From contig OX589604.1 in the NCBI GenBank assembly GCA_951329385.1, forward strand, positions 29,078,829-29,142,828: a DNA stretch of 64,000 nt, read 5' to 3'. This DNA is from Polia nebulosa. Lineage: Eukaryota > Arthropoda > Insecta > Lepidoptera > Noctuidae. The translations under genes and the position numbers were made by a program. Positions 58,475 through 64,000 of the stretch are shown in pieces. The notes beneath the pieces were generated by a model. That model had not been told where the DNA came from and searched no databases. It worked only from the letters and a program-made list of their open reading frames with translations. Every line of letters begins with the position of its first letter. Within the stretch, counting starts at the first letter, position 1.

Positions 58475-59160
58475 GATTCTACAGTGTGTAAAAAGACACA
58501 TCACATAGCCGTTAACTACGCTTACTGGTACATCTAATAAAGTAGTTGTGCGGAAAAAGTTATTGCTGAGAAACGACTTTTATTTTTAAGTTCTTATGGA
58601 AAAAAAAAAATTTTTTTTGCGCGCAGGGTAACTCGAACCCAGGCAAATGGAGTTAAACCCCGTCCCTTCACTCTAAGCCACGTAGGTACTTGTGGGATAC
58701 GTTTGATATTCATTGCATTTTTGTAACTGCAAATGCGTTATTTCGAAATTTCGAAATAAAAATGGAAATGAAAAAAAAATTAATGCATTGAAATGATTGA
58801 ATTGAATTGAATTGAATGATTGATTGAATTGAATTTGAAATGAATGAATGAATGAATGGAATGGAATTTCTTAAGAAATAAGGAGTTCCTTTGTACTGTA
58901 TTTATAATTATGTTTATTGTTACTGTGTCTCTGTGTGTACATAAATGATTAAATAAATAAATAAAAAAACAAGAAAAGGGTATGTTTCTTTGGAAAAAAG
59001 TTTAGTACACGGAATTAATTTACGTTAAAAAGTAAAAAAAAAATGCAACTTTGACCCTCAATATCTCCAGAACCAGTGGATTCCCAGGTAAATAATGGGT
59101 AGAATATGTGGCTTTCGGCTTCGGAAACTGTCTTTTTACACCCGATATACAGGGTGTAGC
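58475..59160. repeat. Repeat D, copy 2
   Basis: Same landmarks and order as 33455-34500, but without SINE A. Instead 58760-58970 is interrupted by a retroelement tail with gaatgaatgaatgaatgg repeats and tgtgtgtacataaatgatta. Confidence 0.75.
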
Positions 59161-59617
59161 AAAAACTCTGTCCGATCCTGAAGGGTATTATTTGGTATCG
59201 TACTGCGTACACATATACGTAATCATTTAATGGACACGAGATTATTATTTTTCCCAAATGAAAATAATTAATTAAAAAAAAAGAAAAACTTATCAGAGGC
59301 AACACTGAGCCCTCGATAAAGTTCACCTACAGTTTTATGTCAAAGTGCCTACAGCGCGGCTAGTGCAGGGCGGTATCGTTTGAAAAAAAATAGGTAAAAA
59401 TTAAAAGATTTCGCCGGCTGGTGGTGTTGTCAACTTATGAAAATTTGCTATATTTAGTTTTAATTTTTGCATATTTCATAATAATAAAATCTATAACTTT
59501 TGGTTTTTATGAGTTACATTTTTTTACTATTTTTTCTACTGCGTACGAGTATGTTAAACCAGGAATACGCCTATTGGGTGGACAGGATTTTGGTTACATG
59601 CTGTATATACCTTCTTT
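59161..59617. other. Unassigned AT-rich sequence
   Basis: Begins with tacagggtgtagcaaaaact, a frequent insect transposon edge (also at 32723). No gene. Confidence 0.4.
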
Positions 59618-59691
59618 TTGTGGGTGGGAAATCATCAAATAACTTTGCCCGCTCTAGTTGGAGCAGAAGGGCGTGTCAGACTCTTTAAGGT

Positions 59692-60079
59692 GAATGCTCC
59701 AGGTTAACCCGCGAAATTCAAATTTTCTTACGTTTTTTGCAATTTGCAGGTCAGTGTCAGGTTGTATCTTGGTCAACATTTGATTCGCGGCCGTAGCAAG
59801 AGTTTATTTATAGAATTATAATCACTCAAATCATCAATACAATTCTCTCAGTTAGAATTGATTCCAAATGTAAACATTGACGTGTAAAAGTGTTCCTTGT
59901 AACCTATTTACTGAATAAACATCATTTATCATTTATAATTTATCATGAAATAACAAATATATACTTGCTACGGCCGCAAATCAAATGTTAACCAAGATAC
60001 AACCTGACACTGACCTGCAAATTGCAAAAAACGTAAGAAAATTTGAATTTTGAGGGCTACCCTGGAGTATTCACCTTAA
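59692..60079. mobile_element. Long-arm foldback MITE with TTAA ends
   Basis: Arms of about 110 bp: 59692-59805 and 59968-60079 (ttaaggtgaatgctccagg with cctggagtattcaccttaa; cttgctacggccgcaaatca in the arm). TTAA at both ends suggests a piggyBac-type target, unproven. Confidence 0.82.
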
Positions 60080-60885
60080 GGATTATTTCCACCAAACGGC
60101 TCGCATCGCATCAGATCGGAAAAATCGTGTACACAGTGTATTTCAAGTCTATATTACCAAGCCGCGCACAGCAGCTTGACCGCGGGCGTCTTCCGCGACA
60201 AGCGATCGTAGCCGAAAGTATGCTGTGACGCGCGATCGGCTCCGTACGCCTGTCGTTGTATCCGATCGTATCCTTTCGGCTGTCGTCGTGTGCGCTCAAA
60301 GCTGTGGCCGGGCGGCACCACTAGTGACATAAATTCGCGGTAGGTACCTACTATAGTGATAATCGTTCTTCAACTGGAATAGTACATCCGTGATTTGTAT
60401 TTCTTTTACTATTATGAGGACGGAGAAGATTTACTAAATTTTAAACATAATCTTATTAATATATTTATTAGTTTAAAAAATATTACAACAAATATTTTTT
60501 AATTTATTTTGAACCTTGTTATAGTCCATTCTGTAATAATCCTGGATTTATTTCATATCTAATTTCAAATCATAATTTAGTGTATGGAATTCGCCAACCT
60601 TACACCGTTTTTGCCATAAATCATCAATCCAATTTTTTCTGTGTTTTATGATTATTTTCTTCTTCTTCTAAATGCAATAGCCAACAATACTACGTCATCT
60701 CTTCAACCATATCCAAAAATTGGAACAGGCAGGCAGGCAGAAACGGGTCGGTACGTTCGCAAGCAACGGTATGTAGCCGATCGCATGCGTCGACATCCTG
60801 CCGGTCGCGATCGGCTGTCGCCGCATCCGTTCGTATGCTTTCAGATCCGATGCGATGCGAGCCGGTTGGTGGAAATCATCCATTA
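60080..60885. mobile_element. Foldback element with 40-bp inverted ends
   Basis: ggattatttccaccaaacgg ctcgcatcgcatc at the left and gatgcgatgcgagccggttg gtggaaatcatcc at the right. About 800 bp; inner sequence partly palindromic (gatcg-rich). No transposase. Confidence 0.8.
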
Positions 60886-60965
60886 CTAACTAAAACCCAC
60901 CCATGTTCTATCAGCTGCTTGTGCCAGGGCCGCCGTGACTCTTTCAAACACACTCCTGGATCCTG

Positions 60966-61409
60966 CCAGAATTCTGCCTATAGTCTTTTTTTTTTCTGCA
61001 ACATTTATTTGTGAAATAATGAACGAATAAAACATAAATTTCGTATGTTTTCAAGCCTGAATTATAGGTATAAGTGTATAACTAACTACAGGTGTGGGTT
61101 AGACAGAGGAAAATAGTGCACTCCTAATCTTGCCAGTCATGTTTAAGACCCATGTAATCGGGTTATTATCACTAACTTGAAATACAGACTTGAAATACGA
61201 CCTGTTACGGAGAAATTTTGTATTTTTTAGGGTTCGGTACCAGAAGGGTCCAAACGGAGCTATTGCTGTCACTCACGTCTCCGTCTGTCTGTCTGTCACA
61301 CTGGTTTTACAGCCAAACGGTTGGAGCTAGTCTTAATTTTTTACAGTATAAGCATCTTGTTAACCCAAAGCCATACAAATAGTCAAAAATACATTTGGTA
61401 CGGAACACA
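60966..61409. other. Spacer with a family E scrap
   Basis: 61225-61345: tagggttcggtaccagaagg and ccgtctgtctgtctgtcac. No gene. Confidence 0.5.
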
Positions 61410-61560
61410 TGTTTTTTTTTTGGGGTTGGCAAATCATTCAATGACTTCTTCCGCTCTGGGTGGAGCGGGAGGGTGGGTCAGACTTTTAGTCACTCAAACT
61501 AACCCTTGTTCCATCAGTTGCCTGTGCCAGGAGCGGTAACTCTATTTCAAATTTATCCCT
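61410..61560 (-). mobile_element. SINE A copy
   Basis: gacttcttccgctctgggtg, gtgggtcagacttttagtca and agcggtaactctatttcaaa, reversed relative to the consensus. Confidence 0.75.
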
Positions 61561-62374
61561 AAATACCCTAACTGTGCGAAGTCTGAATAAACCGGCCAAG
61601 TGCGTCTCAAGCCACTTGGGCGATTTTTATGACATGGGGATCGAATTCTGGACCTTATGCTCAGCAATCTATAGTAATAGATAAACCAGTCCATCGAATA
61701 GTTCGCTAATAACTTGAAAACTGGTTAAATTCCATTTGATTTGTTGGTTTTTAGTACCTAAGTATATCTGTTAGTGTGTGGTGCATAGCGAGTTAGCATT
61801 TATATCTGAACAAGTTACATTTTGCCATAAGAATATGAAAGGGTTAAATATGGAAATTAGTAGATTCTCTAAACATAAGTTGGTCTCAAATTCAATAGGT
61901 ATGTTATTTCTATAATTTTATTAACGAATCATAAACTTTAAAGGATTATAAGCAATACTGATAGAGACTGAGAACCGTACATTGTGTGAGAATGAGCGCC
62001 TGCCAATTTTAACTTTGCTATTTTAATTTATCTGGGACTACGAGTACCTTTTGCCAACAGCTACGACCACGTGAAAAATGAAAACCATCCCAAGTAAAAG
62101 AAGTATCAAAAAAATATCAAAAAAAGTATCTATCAAAAAAAATATCAAAAAGAAGTATCCAATGTCCTAATCCAACGCATGGTGTACCCGTGAGCCTCAT
62201 CAGCTCATCGGTCCACCTTGTGGGAGGCCTTTGTTGACAGCTTCAAACAAAAATTGAAGACGGAAAGCAACCCACCTGTTGTACCTCTGGTATTGTAGAT
62301 GTCCATAAGCGGCGGTGACCACATTCCATCATCTGCTGGTATGCCACAATATCGCATAAAAACCCGGCCTAAAG
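61561..62374. other. No gene; RTE-like scrap near the end
   Basis: 62200-62345 reads agctcatcggtccaccttgt, gcaacccacctgttgtacct and cattccatcatctgctggta, a LINE or SINE remnant. The rest is AT-rich with aaaaatatcaaa repeats (62098-62160). Confidence 0.45.
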
Positions 62375-62575
62375 CGAGTCGGACTCGGGTGGAGGATAAA
62401 TTCGAAAGGGTGGAGGATAAATTCGAAAGAGTTACCTCGCCCCTGGGCACTCGAGGCAGGGAGGAACAGGGGTGGGTTTTAGTCAGTAAGAGTCTGACAC
62501 GCCCTTCCGCTCCACCCTAGAGCGGAAGAAGTCATAGGATGATTTCCCACACCCCAAAAAAAAACAAAAAAAAAA
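62375..62575 (+). mobile_element. SINE A copy with a 22-bp internal duplication
   Basis: gggtggaggataaattcgaa occurs twice in a row (62389 and 62409 regions), then the standard body (ctggg cactcgaggcagg, cagtaagagtctgacacgcc) and an A tail. Confidence 0.8.
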
Positions 62576-62945
62576 AAAGCGAGTCGGACTCGCACGCAAA
62601 GGGTTCCGAACTAATAATATTTTTTTCAGGTTTTTCTTATACTATATACTTTTTAGGTCTTCCTGTAATCTACATATAAGTAAAGAACTACCTTATGTAT
62701 TTTTTTTTAATTTTAGACCCAGCTGTTTCAGAGGTAAGGTGCAATGGTAATTATTCATCTCTTTTCTTAAATAACTTATTAAATTTTCCGATTTGCACGC
62801 CAAAAGTGACCGTTCCAAATCCATTTATTTACGTTACACCTCCGTATTTGGGTCAGAGATAGTCATGTGTGTACCAAGTCCAGTAGATTCGGAGCAAATT
62901 GACTATGACAGACGGACAGACAGACAGACACACGAGTGATTCTAT
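62576..62945. repeat. Family E repeat
   Basis: gagtcggactcgcacgcaaa gggttccgaac to gacagacagacagacacacg agtgat. The GC-rich palindrome follows directly. Confidence 0.65.
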
Positions 62946-62969
62946 ACGGCCGTGGGCACGAAGTCAGCG

Positions 62970-63614
62970 GCCGGCGGGGCGGCGGCGGCGGCGGCGGTGG
63001 CAGCGGCGCGGTTTGGGCTTTTCAATGCATAGATTTATATGGAACAGCCCCCGCTAGATATTATTGTAGTCTTTGCTGGCGCGCATCCTTCGTACGCTGC
63101 TCCACGCGCCGCCGCTGCGCCGCTGCCTTCGAGACCAGCCCCCCTAGCCCTATTTACGCTAACACTTACTACAAAATGTATGGCAATAACATAACTTGCG
63201 ATAAGTCACGTGACACTAATCTACGCAGGTTATATCATTGCCATACATTTTGTACTAAGCGTTAGCGTAAACGATAATAGAAAAGTAATGGCTAGGGGGG
63301 CTGGTCTCGAAGGCAGCGGCGCGGCGGCGGCGCGGGGAGCAGCGTACGAGGGATGCGCGCCAGCAAAGACTACAATAATATCTAGCGGTGCCCGGCCGGC
63401 CGGTTTCAAAATGCCCGCTGCCGTGATGGTTAAAATTATTTCAATGATTCTTGTTCGCGAATAAAGACACTAATTTCTCATAACACAACACTACGCCGCT
63501 CTAGCGCCGCGCGGTCTGCACAGTGTATAATCTATGATCTGCCCGCTGGCTTCGAGACCGGGTCTGCGTTGCCACGCCCCTACCCGCGCCGCCGCTGCCG
63601 CCGCCCCGCCGGCT
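62970..63614. repeat. GC-rich nested foldback element
   Basis: Outer arms ccggcggggcggcggcggcg (62972) and cgccgccccgccggc (63599-63613). Middle arms 63050-63150 and 63294-63390 (gtagtctttgctggcgcgca with tgcgcgccagcaaagactac; ccttcgagaccagcccccct with aggggggctggtctcgaagg). Inner arms gctaacacttactacaaaat and attttgtactaagcgttagc around catgt-like centre. The open frames here are arm translations, not genes. Confidence 0.85.
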
Positions 63615-64000
63615 TTTTATTTCAAGACTTTGTATGACACTATTTTAATTTAATATTGAAAATGCTACCAATTACCCGGCTATATATTTGTGACCAAATA
63701 ATATTCCGTAAAATGTTGTTTCGGCGTGGTGAAAATATGGCAAATAAATCATTTGGCAAATGAAAAAAGTTCAAAAGAGGCTTCGGCCAATAGCAAAAAG
63801 TTATTTTTGAAAAATAGTTGGATAAAATAATACATAATTATGACACATGATACTTCGATAATCTAAAAATATGTCAAATAATGCATACTTATAACAAAAA
63901 AGACGTCGGTCAATAGTTTTCGGTAAAATAAAATTCGAAATACAAAAATCGGAAAAGTGATCAGTTCTCTAAAAAAGGACCAAATTACTGAAATTTATAA
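63615..64000. other. AT-rich end of window, nothing recognised
   Basis: No exon, RNA or clear repeat boundary seen. Confidence 0.5.

Larger units (their letters stand above)
59618..60965 (-). mobile_element. SINE A split by nested foldback insertions
   Basis: Left piece 59618-59691 (gtgggaaatcatcaaa to gtcagactctt), right piece 60886-60965 (actaactaaaacccacccat to cactcctggatcc). Joined, they follow the consensus gtcagactcttactgactaa; 59692-60885 is inserted. Confidence 0.8.

Noticed and set aside
62936..63464. GC-rich open frames with Gly and Ala/Arg runs
   Set aside because: Translations of palindrome arms; the two frames mirror each other.

Overview
This is a eukaryotic, AT-rich window that reads as a moth or butterfly (Lepidoptera) genome. 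The evidence is intron-bearing carboxylesterase genes of the insect alpha-esterase type, an R4/Dong-like LINE flanked by TAA repeats (Dong was first described in Bombyx mori), and many dispersed repeats of lepidopteran character: tRNA-derived SINEs with GATGAT tails, 'cccactgctgg' SINEs, 'aaccggccaagtgcgagtcggac' type repeats and small foldback MITEs. Nothing looks bacterial or viral, and there is no CRISPR array.

The only host genes I can support well are five tandem carboxylesterases, all on the minus strand. Genes 1 to 4 share one layout: a non-coding first exon behind a TATA box, a short coding exon (44-46 codons), a long ~1.3 kb exon carrying the catalytic Ser and the Glu and His, and a 166-nt last exon ending in AGLEF. 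Genes 3 (30795-33221, 535 aa) and 4 (36629-40107, 532 aa) are intact with a full Ser/Glu/His triad. Gene 1 (6007-8297) has a 20-nt frameshifting deletion. Gene 2 (16301-19072) has lost both start ATGs, has a frameshift in its first coding exon and carries a retroelement tail in its second. Gene 5 (51838-55626) is the most divergent, has its own signal-peptide exon, and carries a one-base frameshift plus a Gly-to-Asp change beside the catalytic Ser.

Region by region: 205-11222 and 13016-21476 are two copies of a segmental duplication, each with one broken esterase gene; they differ by many insertions. Pieces of an R4-like LINE sit at the end of each copy (5' piece at 11257-12434, 3' piece at 21485-21960). 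A nearly complete minus-strand LINE fills 22400-27936; its single ORF is broken by an exact 1523-bp tandem duplication. 28-30.8 kb is repeats. 30.8-40.8 kb holds genes 3 and 4 with their promoters. 41-51.8 kb is a graveyard of SINEs, MITEs and LINE fragments, with one possible lone coding exon at 45105-45183. 51.8-55.7 kb is gene 5. 56-64 kb is an LTR/LINE chimera, nested foldback elements and a GC-rich palindrome.

The esterases would hydrolyse carboxylic esters (diet, odorant or xenobiotic esters are the usual substrates of the family). Genes 1-4 lack signal peptides and should be cytosolic; gene 5 would be secreted if functional. Genes 1, 3 and 4 share promoter elements, so they were probably co-regulated before decay set in.
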